Below, piece after piece: positions 28,821 through 40,682 of a stretch of 64,000 nt of DNA (within the stretch, counting starts at the first letter, position 1; each line of letters begins with the position of its first letter). The stretch covers positions 1 to 64,000 of the forward strand of contig NZ_LNQV01000018.1 of NCBI RefSeq assembly GCF_001515305.1, in the 5' to 3' direction. The position numbers were made by a program, and so were the translations under genes. The notes under the pieces were generated by a model. The model did no database searches. It saw only the letters and a program-made list of their open reading frames with translations, and was not told where the DNA came from. Source of the DNA: Aquitalea pelogenes (lineage in GTDB: Bacteria; Pseudomonadota; Gammaproteobacteria; Burkholderiales; Chromobacteriaceae).

Positions 28821-29396
28821 ATGGATCATCACTGGCAAAGCCGCTTGATCCGGAGCTGGCAGCAAAGACCCACCCTGCACCGGGATGGCGTCTCCCTGCA
28901 AGAAGACTGGCTGCTGCGCAAGTTGCAGCAGGCATTGAATGGTGATGCGCTACAGATTGACGGCCTGTCACTGCTCAGCCGGGACAGCACCCTGCATCTG
29001 ACATCACAGCAGCCGCTTGCCGCCAGGCTGACCCTGCACTTCGACTTCCTCCCCATCGACTGGGATAGCCGGCAAATACGACTGCGCTATCACGTGCAGG
29101 GCGAGGCCATATCCCCCTCCACCACACGCCGCTTGTTGGGCGGACTGCTGCTGGGCGTGATGGAAGGCGCATTCGGCCACAAGGCGCTGCAACAGCTGGC
29201 CAAGCCACTGGACTGGCTGAACCTGGAGCAGGATGTTGCCATTATCGACCTCACCCGCTTGCCGGCGCTGCAACAATGGCTGGACTACCCACTGCTGGGC
29301 AAACCGTTGGCTGCGCGCCTGACCATCAAGGCCATCGAGACCAGCCCCGGCCTGCTGCGCATACGCCTTGGCCGCTCACCGGCTCCAGCAGACTGA
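28821..29396 (+). CDS. Hypothetical protein
   Basis: 191-aa soluble protein, start ATG 28821 two nt after the repaired NlpC stop, so it belongs to the uup-nlpC transcript. Tryptophan-, Leu- and Gln-rich, with a possible amphipathic segment RRLLGGLLLGVMEGAFG near residues 112-128. No domain recognised and no signal peptide. Confidence 0.7.
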   Translation: MDHHWQSRLIRSWQQRPTLHRDGVSLQEDWLLRKLQQALNGDALQIDGLSLLSRDSTLHLTSQQPLAARLTLHFDFLPIDWDSRQIRLRYHVQGEAISPSTTRRLLGGLLLGVMEGAFGHKALQQLAKPLDWLNLEQDVAIIDLTRLPALQQWLDYPLLGKPLAARLTIKAIETSPGLLRIRLGRSPAPAD

Positions 29397-29430
29397 AAAA
29401 CGAAACGCATGCCGAAACATCTGGCGCAAT

Positions 29431-29454
29431 AAAAAACCCCGCCGTAGCGGGGTT
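29431..29454 (-). terminator. Intrinsic terminator of the aminotransferase gene
   Basis: AACCCCGC-CGTA-GCGGGGTT hairpin. On the minus strand it is followed by six T. It begins 22 nt after the minus-strand stop at 29477 and probably also stops the convergent plus-strand operon. Confidence 0.85.
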
Positions 29455-29476
29455 GTTCGCGTCAGGGTGAAATCAA

Positions 29477-30685
29477 TCAGCCCTTGACTACCTTGGCGAT
29501 GGCTTCAGCCACATACGGCAGGTTCTTGCTGTTCAGCGCGGCCAGGCAGATACGGCCGGTGGATACGGCGTAAATGCCGAATTCGCTCTTCAGCACTTCC
29601 ACTTGCGCTGCAGTCAGGCCGGTGTAGGAGAACATGCCGCGTTGCTGCGCCACGAAGGAGAAGTCCTGCTCAACACCCTGTGCCTTGATGGCGTCAACCA
29701 GACCGGTACGCATGGCGCGGATGCGGTCACGCATGCCGGCCAGTTCGTCTTCCCACTGCTGACGCAGTTCCGGGCTGGACAGCACGGCAGCCACAATGGC
29801 AGCACCGTGGATCGGCGGGTTGGAGTAGTTGGTACGGATCACGCGCTTCAGTTGCGACAGCACACGGCCGGTTTCTTCCTTGCTGGCAGTCACGATGGAC
29901 AGGGCGCCAACACGCTCGCCGTACAGCGAGAAGCTCTTGGAGAAGGAGCTGGACACGAAGAATTGCAGGCCGGAAGCCGAGAACAGGCGCACGGCAACGG
30001 CGTCAGCATCGATACCGTCGGCAAAACCCTGGTAAGCCATATCCAGGAAAGGAACCAGACCCTGGGCACGGCACACTTCCACCACTTCAGCCCACTGGGC
30101 GTCGGACAGGTCGGCACCGGTCGGGTTGTGGCAGCAGGCATGCAGCACGATGACGGAACCGGCAGCCAGACCTTGCAGGAAGGACTTCATGCCAGCAAAG
30201 TCAACGCCACGGGTCGCTGCGTCGTAGTAGGGGTAGTTTTCCACGGTGAAACCGGCGGATTCAAACAGCGCGCGGTGGTTTTCCCACGACGGGTTGCTGA
30301 TGTAAACCTTGGATTCCGGATTCAGGCGTTTCAGGAAGTCGGCACCAATCTTCAGGGCACCAGTACCGCCCAGCGCCTGGGCAGTCACTACCTGACCATT
30401 GCTGATCAGCGCGCTGTCAGCACCGAACAGCAGGTTTTGCACAGCGCTGTCGTAAGCGGCCGGGCCTTCGATCGGCTGATAGCCACGCGGCAGCAGCGCA
30501 TCAACGCGGGCCTTTTCCGCGGCCTTGACGGCAGCCAGCAGCGGGATCTTGCCATTGTCGTCGCTGTAAACACCCACACCCAGATTCACCTTGAAGGGAC
30601 GGGTATCGGCGTTGAAAGCTTCGTTCAGGCCAAGAATCGGGTCGCGCGGGGCCAATTCCACCGCGGCGAAGATCGAAGAGGTCAT
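29477..30685 (-). CDS. tyrB: Aromatic/aspartate amino acid aminotransferase
   Basis: Class I PLP aminotransferase moving the amino group between aspartate or aromatic amino acids and 2-oxoglutarate. 402 aa from MTSSIFAAVELAPRDPILGLNEAF, with the GVGVY substrate loop, HACCHNPTG, the PLP lysine in SSSFSKSFSLYGERVG and a C-terminal GRI(C)LAALN segment. ATG 30685 is preceded by GGAG; the frame stays open upstream but lacks start signals. Aspartate versus tyrosine preference cannot be told from sequence alone, so the tyrB symbol is a family-level choice. Confidence 0.9.
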   Translation of the reverse strand: MTSSIFAAVELAPRDPILGLNEAFNADTRPFKVNLGVGVYSDDNGKIPLLAAVKAAEKARVDALLPRGYQPIEGPAAYDSAVQNLLFGADSALISNGQVVTAQALGGTGALKIGADFLKRLNPESKVYISNPSWENHRALFESAGFTVENYPYYDAATRGVDFAGMKSFLQGLAAGSVIVLHACCHNPTGADLSDAQWAEVVEVCRAQGLVPFLDMAYQGFADGIDADAVAVRLFSASGLQFFVSSSFSKSFSLYGERVGALSIVTASKEETGRVLSQLKRVIRTNYSNPPIHGAAIVAAVLSSPELRQQWEDELAGMRDRIRAMRTGLVDAIKAQGVEQDFSFVAQQRGMFSYTGLTAAQVEVLKSEFGIYAVSTGRICLAALNSKNLPYVAEAIAKVVKG

Positions 30686-30764
30686 GCAGGGGCTCCATTT
30701 GCTTTGCAGAACAGCCGCAACCGGGCGCTGACAATGCAGCAGGCCACGGCTGATTGATGAAAAT

Positions 30765-30781
30765 CTTTGTCCGGGACAAAG
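30765..30781 (-). promoter_or_regulatory. Palindrome upstream of the aminotransferase gene
   Basis: Perfect 8-bp dyad CTTTGTCC-G-GGACAAAG, 79 bp upstream of the start codon, in an otherwise gene-free stretch. Its position suits an operator. No regulator can be named. Confidence 0.35.
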
Positions 30782-30905
30782 TTTACCACCATCTGCGGGC
30801 TTGCTGCGCTGCAAAGCCGACAAAACAACAAGCTGCCAGCGCATTTGTGTCTGACAGGACATTGCATACAATCCACCGCTCGGACACGGCATCCATGCCC
30901 CTGAC

Positions 30906-30943
30906 TTGAACCTTCTTGAACCTTGCACGCCAAGGTCTAGTCT
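30906..30943 (+). promoter_or_regulatory. Promoter-like region with MerR-style dyad
   Basis: Tandem TTGAACCTTC/TTGAACCTTG (30906-30925), with dyad ACCTTG-CACGC-CAAGGT (30920-30936) between a -35-like TTGAAC (30916-30921) and a -10-like TAGTCT (30938-30943). ACCTTG...CAAGGT dyads inside the spacer are typical of CueR/HmrR-type metal sensors. The -10 is weak and the spacer (16 bp) is shorter than the usual 19-20. Confidence 0.35.
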
Positions 30944-30980
30944 CAATGCAAATACAAACGCATGATGAGGAGTTCTGACC

Positions 30981-31265
30981 ATGAGAAAAGGCATTCTGCT
31001 GTTCTGGCCGTCTTTTCTGATCGCCGCGCTGGCTACCAGCGTGTTTTTCTCGATTTTCGACCCCGCCGAGTTAACCCTGCACGGCAATGCCCTGTTTGCC
31101 GACAAGCTGTCGGCCTACTCGGTATTTTTCCTGATCAGCTGGGCTTTTGGTGCGCTCAATACTGCCATTGTGCTGGTACTGGAAAAGTCCTCCCGCGACA
31201 TTAACGGCTTTACACCGCCACCGGTACAACCCATGGATGATGCGGAAGACCCGCTGCGCAGCTGA
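30981..31265 (+). CDS. Small membrane protein of unknown function
   Basis: 94 aa with two membrane segments (about residues 5-25 and 47-68) and a short acidic, Pro-rich C-terminal tail (PPPVQPMDDAEDP). GAGGAG precedes the ATG by 8 nt. It is monocistronic between its own promoter region and a hairpin terminator. I do not recognise the family. Confidence 0.75.
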   Translation: MRKGILLFWPSFLIAALATSVFFSIFDPAELTLHGNALFADKLSAYSVFFLISWAFGALNTAIVLVLEKSSRDINGFTPPPVQPMDDAEDPLRS

Positions 31266-31291
31266 AACGGCGTGGTGCGTGGGCAGACAAG

Positions 31292-31316
31292 AAAGGACGA
31301 CCCGCGTCGCCCTTTT
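31292..31316 (+). terminator. Hairpin terminator after the small membrane protein gene
   Basis: AAAGG-CGAC / GTCG-CCTTT stem with one mismatch and loop CCGC, ending in TTTT, 26 nt after the stop codon. Confidence 0.55.
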
Positions 31317-31341
31317 GCTTGACTGTTTTCAGCCAGACGCA

Positions 31342-31716
31342 TCAGCCATGAGACGGTGCAACCGGAGTCTGCCCCACCACAAAATATTTGCGCACCGGCT
31401 GCACTACCTCGAACACGCCGGTGAAACCTGCCGGGATCACCGCCGCTTCGCCAGGCTTCACTTCCACCACTGTCCCGGCTTCATCATGCAGGCGCACCAG
31501 TCCTTCGATCACGCAGAAGAATTCGTGCTTGTTATCGGCAAACTGAATGCGCCAGGCACCGGTCTCGCAGGCCCAGATACCACAACTGAGCGCCTCGTCG
31601 GCGGTTTCGTAGTGAGTCCAGGTATGACGCTGCGGATTCCCGGCCAGCAGTCGATCCGGACGGGGCTGGTCGGCTACGGGTGTCACTGTCTGGGAAAAAT
31701 GGGTGATGGCGGGCAT
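31342..31716 (-). CDS. Cupin domain-containing protein (DUF861-like)
   Basis: 124-aa single cupin: G-W/R...HEFFCVIEGLVRLHDE as motif 1 and PGEAAVIPAGFTGVFEV as motif 2. The WACETGAWRIQF segment before motif 1 resembles the cupin_3 (DUF861, ureidoglycine aminohydrolase-like) group. Metal ligands are only partly present, so activity is uncertain. ATG 31716 has CAGGAAAC in front. It follows the DUF2867 gene by 34 nt, so they share a transcript. Confidence 0.75.
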   Translation of the reverse strand: MPAITHFSQTVTPVADQPRPDRLLAGNPQRHTWTHYETADEALSCGIWACETGAWRIQFADNKHEFFCVIEGLVRLHDEAGTVVEVKPGEAAVIPAGFTGVFEVVQPVRKYFVVGQTPVAPSHG

Positions 31717-31750
31717 GCGGCTTGTTTCCTGCAAACGAAAAACACCATTA

Positions 31751-32251
31751 TCACCGTAGCTGCCCGCTGGAGCCAGACTCACCCAGCCGCTGTGCCATAC
31801 GGCGCAACATCAGCTTGCTCAGCAGCCAGTGCACAGGCAGCACCAGCGCCAGATACAGCCAGCCACCCCAGTGATGTGGCCGTACCCAGGTTTCAACCTG
31901 CAGGCGGCTGCCACCAGCCTCGGGGCTGACTGACAGCAGAATGCGGAAATCCAGATGACGGTCATCCTCACCCAGCACCGCCAGTTGCGGGCCAAGGTGC
32001 ATGATGCGGAACATGCCGATATGGCCGCCCGGTTGCAAAGACAAGGTTCCGGCCTGCTGCATGGGGCCGGTCTTGAGGCCAAAGCGTGCCACCAGCCGGT
32101 TACGCCATGCCATCAGGGTGCCAGCCCAGCCTGGTGCAGCAGTGGAAAAAGCCGTCAGCAGTTGTGCTGCGCCAAGGTCGGCCCCTCGGCAATGTGCCTG
32201 ATGCATGTCGCGAAACGGGTAATGCGCAGCCTGTGGCAGGGAGTCCGGCAT
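31751..32251 (-). CDS. DUF2867 domain-containing protein
   Basis: 166 aa. The pattern PGWAGTLMAWRNRLVARFGL, then FRIMHLG...EDDRHLDFRILLSV and a C-terminal hydrophobic segment (LYLALVLPVHWLLSKLMLRRM, two short runs) match the DUF2867 family, whose function is unknown. Upstream gene of the cupin pair. Confidence 0.75.
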   Translation of the reverse strand: MPDSLPQAAHYPFRDMHQAHCRGADLGAAQLLTAFSTAAPGWAGTLMAWRNRLVARFGLKTGPMQQAGTLSLQPGGHIGMFRIMHLGPQLAVLGEDDRHLDFRILLSVSPEAGGSRLQVETWVRPHHWGGWLYLALVLPVHWLLSKLMLRRMAQRLGESGSSGQLR

Positions 32252-32418
32252 AAATGGTTTTCCTGGGACGAAAAGCTGATTATCCCGTGGCTTGTGTCCG
32301 CTGCTCCATGCCTGAAACTACCTAGTAGCGAGTGTTATCGGTGCCGCAATCAACTTGAATCCCATCTCGCAGGCCTGGTTTGCCTCTTTCCAAGCCTGCC
32401 GGCAAAGCCAGGCAACAT

Positions 32419-33109
32419 TCAAAGCCCGTCTTGCCACTTGATGGACGCATGCGAGCCGTCACAAAACGGCTTGTTAGCAGAAGCCCCGCAGCGGCATAAG
32501 GTCATACGCTCCCGTACCGGATAGGGCTTGTCGCCCTCGACATCCAGCGCATCCGCTGCTTTCACCCACAAGGCAGCCGAACAGTGCAGCTTCGGGTCTT
32601 CCAGCAAATAGAGAGCCTGGGTATCAGGCTCTCTATTTGCTGATTTGCTTTTGCGACTGGATATCCCACACCTTCAGGCGACCGGCCGGGCAGTACTCCG
32701 CCTCACGCACCGCCAAGGCAATCGACTGTGCATCTGTCTGCTCCACCAGATTCCAGATCTGGCCACCCGCATCGCAAAAGCGAGCAAAGGCACAGAGCTT
32801 TTCGGCATCGGACAAAGCAGCGACCGGTCCCTCTTGCAACTGTGCTTGCTGGAAATAGTCTGCGCGGGTCGCTTCTACCCGACCATCGAAACCGGTGGGC
32901 TGGTGGCTGCCATCACAGTAGGGCTTGTTGGCAGAATGACCACACCGGCACAACAAGCTGCCTTCTTCCTGCAATGGAAATGCTTTGCCTTCGCGATAGC
33001 TCCAGGACAAGCCTTGTGCGTTTGGCTGAATGAACAGTTGGGCGATTTGCCTGGCACCCACCACGCGATAGGGTCCATTGGCCAAAACAGTAATTTTCAA
33101 TGCTTTCAT
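32419..33109 (-). CDS. Dual CDGSH iron-sulfur domain protein, interrupted by a frameshift
   Basis: Binds two [2Fe-2S] clusters through CxCx(n)CDGSH motifs: LCRCGHSANKPYCDGSH in the first half and LCRCGASANKPFCDGSH in the second. Proteins of this family are normally one chain of ~220 aa with a divergent ferredoxin-like part (LCAFARFCD ... YCPAGRLKVWD) between them. Here the first 158 codons end at TAG 32633-32635, and the family sequence resumes in another frame (REPDTQ ... LLEDP) through a stop at 32419. Removing one base at the TAG gives 229 aa. The break lies in a perfect 17-bp inverted repeat. Confidence 0.8.
32603..32641 (-). repeat. Perfect 17-bp inverted repeat within the CDGSH gene
   Basis: Arms AGCAAATAGAGAGCCTG (32603-32619) and its exact reverse complement (32625-32641) with a 5-nt loop. 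It contains the premature TAG of the CDGSH gene; no T-run follows, so it is not a normal intrinsic terminator. Confidence 0.9.
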
Positions 33110-33238
33110 TGCCTGCTCCTGTGCGCTATTGAGCTAACCTTGCCGCATTATGTGACTGTCTGTTGGTACGGTAACTGGGGCTTATCACAGGTGGCGCAGT
33201 GACTTTTCCGATGGATCTGCCGGAAGTCGCCAAATGCA

Positions 33239-33271
33239 ATAAAAAAAGCCGACCTGCCAGGTCGGCTTTTA
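33239..33271. terminator. Intrinsic terminator downstream of clpB
   Basis: AGCCGACCT / AGGTCGGCT stem, three-base loop, flanked by A7 and T4, 19 nt after the clpB stop. On the minus strand the T-run has seven residues. Confidence 0.88.
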
Positions 33272-33289
33272 GCAGCAGGTGTTTTCCAG

Positions 33290-35869
<2,580 letters not shown>

Positions 35870-36038
35870 CAAAAAGCTCCCTTCAAACAAGATAACGCTC
35901 TGTTTGCAATATTCACGCATGCCACACACCCTGCCCGACCAGAAGGTGCAGCCATCTGACACTGCATATGCGGGCAGATTTCAGCGCCACAAGGCATGGT
36001 ATGTTTTTTTCTCATGGCTAACGGCCATCGCGATAACA

Positions 36039-36075
36039 ATAGAAAAAGCCGGATGGTTTATCCGGCTTTTTCTAT
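36039..36075. terminator. Bidirectional intrinsic terminator before clpB and after the chemoreceptor gene
   Basis: Perfect 15-bp stem ATAGAAAAAGCCGGA / TCCGGCTTTTTCTAT with 7-nt loop, 17 nt after the chemoreceptor stop. Confidence 0.85.
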
Positions 36076-36092
36076 AGCAGTGCGCGCAGAAA

Positions 36093-38132
36093 TCAGGTAC
36101 GGAAGGCGCGGACTTCTTCCTTCAGGGCATCGGCCAGACCCGCCATATGGCGTGCCGTTTCTGCCGAGCGTTCGGCCGCATCGTTGCTGGCTTCGGCCTG
36201 CCGGGCCACCGAATTCACCCGCTCGGCCATCTGCTCCACGATGTCACGCTGTTGCGACAGTTCGCGGTTGATGTTTTCCACCACTTCCATCGCGCGACGC
36301 GAGTCTTCCACGATGGAGCCGATTGCCTGACGGGCGGCCGAGGTAATGGCCGCGCCTTCGGACGCCTGCACCACCGATTGGCGCATGGATTTGACCGCGC
36401 CTTCGGTCGCATCCTGGATCTTGCTGATCATCCCGCTGATTTCCTGGGTAGACACACTGGTGCGCTCGGCCAGCTTGCGCACTTCGTCGGCCACCACGGC
36501 AAAGCCGCGCCCCATCTCCCCGGCACGCGCCGCTTCGATGGCGGCATTCAGTGCCAGCAAATTGGTCTGATCGGCAATATCGTGAATCACGTTGACGATG
36601 GCGGTAATCTGCTGCGCGCTGCTCTCCAGCATTTTCAGGCTGTCGGCCGCACCGGCCAGGGTGGCGGAAATCTGGCTGACGCCATCCACCGCGGCCACCA
36701 GGCTCTGGCTGCCTTCCATGGCTGCCGCACTGGATGCGCGGGCGGCGTCACTGGCTTCGCCGGCCACTTTTTCGATTTGCGCCACACCGGCAATCAGCAT
36801 GCCGGTTTGCTCGGACATGGCCTGCGCACTCTGGCGCTGTTCACCCGAGCTGGCAGCAGCGGCTCCAGCCTTGTCGGACAAATCCTGTGCGGCGTGGTCA
36901 AGGTCCACCGCATGGGAGCTGGTGCGGTTGAGTGCCTGCTGGAAGCTGTCCAGCAGGCTGTTCATGGCATCGGCCACCTGCCCTACTTCATCCTTGCGGT
37001 TGATGGCCAGCCGCCGGGTCAGGTCACGGCTATCGCGGATATTGCCTACGTCAGCCACCAATTGCTGCACCGGTCTTGCCACCAGACGACGGGTAAACAG
37101 CAGCAGGGCCAGCGCCAGAATGGTCAGCAGCAAGGCTGCACCACCAGCCAGCCACAGCAGCAGCTGGCGGTTTTCCTTTTCCAGCTCGCTACGGGTTTCA
37201 TTGCTAACGATCATCCAACCCCAGGGTTTGTATGTGGCATAGGACAGCATGTGTTCGGCCACACCGGCATCACCGGGCAGCTTGACGTTGAGATTGCCCT
37301 GACCGGCTGCCATCAGCTCGTTGGCATAGGCCTGGCCGTTGGCATCAAGGTCCTTGCTGACGGCCCGACCGGACAATTTGGGATGCAGCACATATTGCCC
37401 GTAGGTTCTGGATGTCTTGTTGACGTCGATGATGTCGACATGACCGCTTTCGGCCAGCTTCACCTTGGACAGACGCACCAGCAAACCGGCAATGCCTTCG
37501 GTGGCGCCCACGCCGACAAAGGTGGCGCCAATGACATTCTGCGCAGCATCCTTGATGGGGCTGTAACTGGTGATGTAGTCACGACCATACAGGTCCACCC
37601 GGCCGGAATAGTTCTCGCCATTCATCAACTGGGCATAAGCCGGGCTGGCGTGATCGAGCTTGCTACCCAGTGCGCGCCCGCCGTCTTCTTTCAATACCGA
37701 GGTAGCAACACGGACAAACTCGTTACCGTCCTTTACAAACAGGGTGGCGACATTACCGGTCTTGGAGGAAAAGCGGTCGACAATATCGTTGTTGCCATTG
37801 ACCGGCGTACTGCCCAACACCAGTGCTGGCGTCGAGGTACCGGCCACGTCGATGCGGCTGGCCGGGTTAAGGGAGAATGCGCCACCGATTTCGCCCAGCA
37901 GGACTTTCTCGAACTGCCGGGTGGTGATCTTGAGGGATTCGTTGAAGGCATCAATCATGTTGAGCGACTGCGTCAGCAGCTGCGCCTGTACCTTTTCCGT
38001 CCGCTCTTGCATCACCCGTCCGGTGAACACATAGAGTGGCAACATCAGGGCCATTGCCACCACCACCATCAGGACTACCTGGGTCGTTACCAGCCGCGAC
38101 CCAATGCTCATGCCTCGCTTCATCAGCTTCAC
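36093..38132 (-). CDS. Methyl-accepting chemotaxis protein with Cache 3/Cache 2 sensor
   Basis: 679-aa transmembrane chemoreceptor. TM1 at about residues 15-38, a large periplasmic Cache sensor (Cache 3/Cache 2 fusion type, with the [14 protein letters not shown] and [15 protein letters not shown] segments) to about residue 305, TM2 near 325-350, HAMP, then the signalling domain with the hairpin tip [19 protein letters not shown] and [13 protein letters not shown]. There is no C-terminal CheR/CheB pentapeptide (ends EEVRAFRT). GAGGG precedes the ATG. Ligand unknown; it is alone, without che genes. Confidence 0.93.
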   Translation of the reverse strand: MKLMKRGMSIGSRLVTTQVVLMVVVAMALMLPLYVFTGRVMQERTEKVQAQLLTQSLNMIDAFNESLKITTRQFEKVLLGEIGGAFSLNPASRIDVAGTSTPALVLGSTPVNGNNDIVDRFSSKTGNVATLFVKDGNEFVRVATSVLKEDGGRALGSKLDHASPAYAQLMNGENYSGRVDLYGRDYITSYSPIKDAAQNVIGATFVGVGATEGIAGLLVRLSKVKLAESGHVDIIDVNKTSRTYGQYVLHPKLSGRAVSKDLDANGQAYANELMAAGQGNLNVKLPGDAGVAEHMLSYATYKPWGWMIVSNETRSELEKENRQLLLWLAGGAALLLTILALALLLFTRRLVARPVQQLVADVGNIRDSRDLTRRLAINRKDEVGQVADAMNSLLDSFQQALNRTSSHAVDLDHAAQDLSDKAGAAAASSGEQRQSAQAMSEQTGMLIAGVAQIEKVAGEASDAARASSAAAMEGSQSLVAAVDGVSQISATLAGAADSLKMLESSAQQITAIVNVIHDIADQTNLLALNAAIEAARAGEMGRGFAVVADEVRKLAERTSVSTQEISGMISKIQDATEGAVKSMRQSVVQASEGAAITSAARQAIGSIVEDSRRAMEVVENINRELSQQRDIVEQMAERVNSVARQAEASNDAAERSAETARHMAGLADALKEEVRAFRT

Positions 38133-38395
38133 CCTCTACACTGCCGCACCTGTTTTACAGGATTGTTTATTTATAATTCAGTATCTTTTTGAAATACTGG
38201 CTTTATATCAGCGAACAAGAAAAATGCGCGAGAAACATGCAGTTGTCAATGCGAACCCACGCTCTTGCCATTGCTGATCAAGCAAGAACAACGCCAGCAA
38301 GACCTGTACATTCAGTCAGCTTAAAGCCTCATTCAGCAGCATAGCCTGCTTTTCCGCAGTGGGGGTGTGACAGCATCATCAACGGCAAGCGGACA
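38133..38395 (-). promoter_or_regulatory. Gene-free stretch upstream of the chemoreceptor, with one candidate promoter
   Basis: No coding region is convincing here. A -35 TTGACA (38249-38244, minus) is followed 17 bp on by CATTTT as a poor -10, which would give a leader of ~80 nt. A TAAA at the right distance for a sigma-28 promoter lacks the GCCGATAA half. The stretch is AT-richer than its surroundings. Confidence 0.35.
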
Positions 38396-38423
38396 ATAAA
38401 AAACCCGACAGTGCGTCGGGTTT
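38396..38423 (-). terminator. Intrinsic terminator downstream of selD
   Basis: AAACCCGAC / GTCGGGTTT stem with AGTGC loop; the minus strand continues in T6. It begins 28 nt after the selD stop. Confidence 0.85.
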
Positions 38424-38450
38424 GCTGTGGTTTGAACGGTATCAGTCCAT

Positions 38451-39490
38451 TCAGTCAACACGGATGCGGGCAGCGCCGGCCTCCAGCCTGCCAATCACGC
38501 TTGCATAGCCGAAACCCTGGTCATGGAAAGCGGCCAGCACGGCATTGGCCTGCTCTGCTGCCACCGACACCAGCAAGCCGCCACTGGTTTGCGGATCGGC
38601 CAGCAGGCGACGCTGCCACTGCGGCACGCTGTCGGCATAATCGACAGCCTGATCAAAACTGGCCTGATTGCGTTCGATGGCGCCCGGTCCGTAGCCCTGC
38701 TCGGCAAAGGCCTGTGCTTCGCGGATCACCGGAATCCGTGCCATCTCCAGCTGCGCTTGCAGGCCGGAGCCCTTGCAGATTTCCAGCAAGTGCCCCAGCA
38801 GGCCAAAACCGGTGACATCGGTCAGCGCATGCACGCCGGGCAGTTGCGCCAGCGTGCTCCCCACCTTGTTCAACTGCGTGGTGGAGGCAATCAGCGCCTG
38901 ATAGCCTGCTTCGTCCAGCACGCCCTTTTTCATGGCTTGCGCCAGAATGCCGACGCCCAGGCCCTTGCCCAGAATCAGCACATCTCCCGCGCGGCATCGC
39001 TATTGCGCTTGAGCTTGTCCGGATGCACCAGTCCCAGCGCCACCAGGCCGTAAATGGGTTCCGGCGAGTCGATGGAGTGGCCACCGGCAATCGGGATTCC
39101 CGCGTCCGCGCACACGGCCTGACCACCATCCAGAATGGCGCGGATGGTTTCCACCGGCAACACATTCACCGGCATGCCGACAATGGCCAGTGCCATGATG
39201 GGTGTGCCTCCCATGGCGTAGATGTCCGACAGCGCATTGGTGGCGGCAATGCGGCCAAAGTCGAAGGCGTCATCCACAATGGGCATGAAGAAGTCGGTGG
39301 TCGCCACAATAGCCTGCTCGTCATTCAAACGATACACCGCCGCATCATCACTGGTCTCGGTGCCGACCAGCAGTTGCGGGAACACCATTTTTTCCCTGGC
39401 GGTGGACAGGATGGACTCCAGCACCGCCGGTGCGATTTTGCAGCCGCAGCCACCACCATGAGACAATTGCGTAAGTTTGATTTCAGCCAT
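38451..39490 (-). CDS. selD: Selenide, water dikinase, interrupted by an apparent frameshift
   Basis: Makes selenophosphate from selenide and ATP. The N-terminus [12 protein letters not shown] has Cys15 (not selenocysteine) and Lys18 in place of E. coli Cys17/Lys20. The frame breaks near 38992: GATGCCGCGCGG should read GATGCCCGCGCGG, giving [20 protein letters not shown]. One added base restores 346 aa (E. coli 347). The neighbour mnmH uses selenophosphate; selA and selB are absent from the window. Divergent from mnmH with 19 bp between start codons. Confidence 0.87.
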
Positions 39491-39509
39491 CTTCAGGACC
39501 ACCTTCCCT

Positions 39510-40550
39510 ATGCACTTCAAGGTCGCGACGCTAGCACAGCTGGCGCAGTTTGACGAGATCATCGACGTGCGCTCGCCCGGCGAGTTCGCCGAGGATCATC
39601 TGCCGGGTGCCATCAACTGCCCGGTGCTGGATGACGCAGAGCGGATTCAGGTAGGCACGCTGTACAAACAGGTGAGCCCGTTTGAAGCGCGCAAGCTGGG
39701 GGCAGCACTGGTGGCGCAAAATATCGCCCGTCACCTGCAACAGCAGTTTCACGACCGGCCCAAGCACTGGAAACCGCTGATTTATTGCTGGCGCGGCGGT
39801 CAGCGCTCGGCGTCGATGGTCATCATCTTCAGCCAGATCGGCTGGGCGGCTCACCAACTGGATGGGGGTTACAAGCAATACCGCCTGCAAGTGCTGGCCG
39901 ACCTCGCCAGCCTGCCTGCACAGTTGGACTTGCAAGTGATTTGCGGCCCGACCGGTTCCGGCAAAAGCCGGCTGCTGGATGCACTGCACCGTGCCGGCAA
40001 ACAGGTGCTGGATCTGGAAGGTCTGGCCCGCCACCGGGGTTCGGTATTGGGCAAGCTGCCCGATCAGGCACAGCCGACGCAAAAATGGTTCGACACCCAG
40101 CTGCACCAGGCCATGCTGCGGCTGGACCCGGCGCGGCCGGTATACATAGAGGCCGAAAGCCGCAAGATTGGCCAGATCACCCTGCCGGACAGTCTGTTTG
40201 CCCGCATGCACGACAGCGACTGCCTGCAGTTGCAGGTGGCACGGCCCGAACGGGTGCGCTTCTTGCTGGAGGACTACCCGTTTTATGTCAGCGAGCCGGA
40301 AAGACTGGAAACGCAGCTGGGTTTTCTCAAGGCCGTGCATTCGCGTGAGCAACTGCAACAATGGCAGGCCATGATCAGCCACGGCGACTATGCCGCACTG
40401 GTGGAACAATTGCTGGAACAGCATTACGACCCGCTCTACACCCGCTCCATGCACAGGCATTACCACCGGCTGCAACAGGCAGTGCTACTCAAGCCGGACA
40501 GCCTGCAGGCCGATGCACTGGATGCGCTGGCCGCCCGCCTGCCCGGTTAA
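39510..40550 (+). CDS. mnmH: tRNA 2-selenouridine synthase
   Basis: Replaces sulfur by selenium at wobble 2-thiouridine of Lys, Glu and Gln tRNAs, using selenophosphate from SelD, through a geranylated intermediate. 346 aa: N-terminal rhodanese domain with the catalytic cysteine in [10 protein letters not shown] (about residue 94), then a P-loop domain [11 protein letters not shown] near residue 150. ATG 39510 gives the conserved DVRSPGEF at the right distance. It is followed after 132 nt by mnmC, which finishes the 5-position of the same uridine. Confidence 0.93.
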   Translation: MHFKVATLAQLAQFDEIIDVRSPGEFAEDHLPGAINCPVLDDAERIQVGTLYKQVSPFEARKLGAALVAQNIARHLQQQFHDRPKHWKPLIYCWRGGQRSASMVIIFSQIGWAAHQLDGGYKQYRLQVLADLASLPAQLDLQVICGPTGSGKSRLLDALHRAGKQVLDLEGLARHRGSVLGKLPDQAQPTQKWFDTQLHQAMLRLDPARPVYIEAESRKIGQITLPDSLFARMHDSDCLQLQVARPERVRFLLEDYPFYVSEPERLETQLGFLKAVHSREQLQQWQAMISHGDYAALVEQLLEQHYDPLYTRSMHRHYHRLQQAVLLKPDSLQADALDALAARLPG

Positions 40551-40682
40551 GCAGGGTGTGCACTGCCCCGGATTAACAGCATTTGCCCGGTCGCATTGCG
40601 GCTGCCGGTTCATCACACGGGTGCCCAGCCGGTGAAAGGGGTAGAATAGGCCCCTTCCCGCGCTCCTTCTTCCTTGTTTGGC

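Noticed and set aside
32419-32607. A separate 62-aa CDGSH gene starting at a TTG
   Set aside because: Its frame stays open upstream and continues family sequence from the preceding gene; better explained as the broken second half of one gene.
36147-38192. 681-codon open frame antisense to the chemoreceptor gene
   Set aside because: His/Gln-rich sequence typical of a shadow; chemoreceptor domains are clear on the other strand.
38170-38200. Possible sigma-28 flagellar promoter before the chemoreceptor
   Set aside because: A TAAA with 15-bp spacing exists but the GCCGATAA half does not match.
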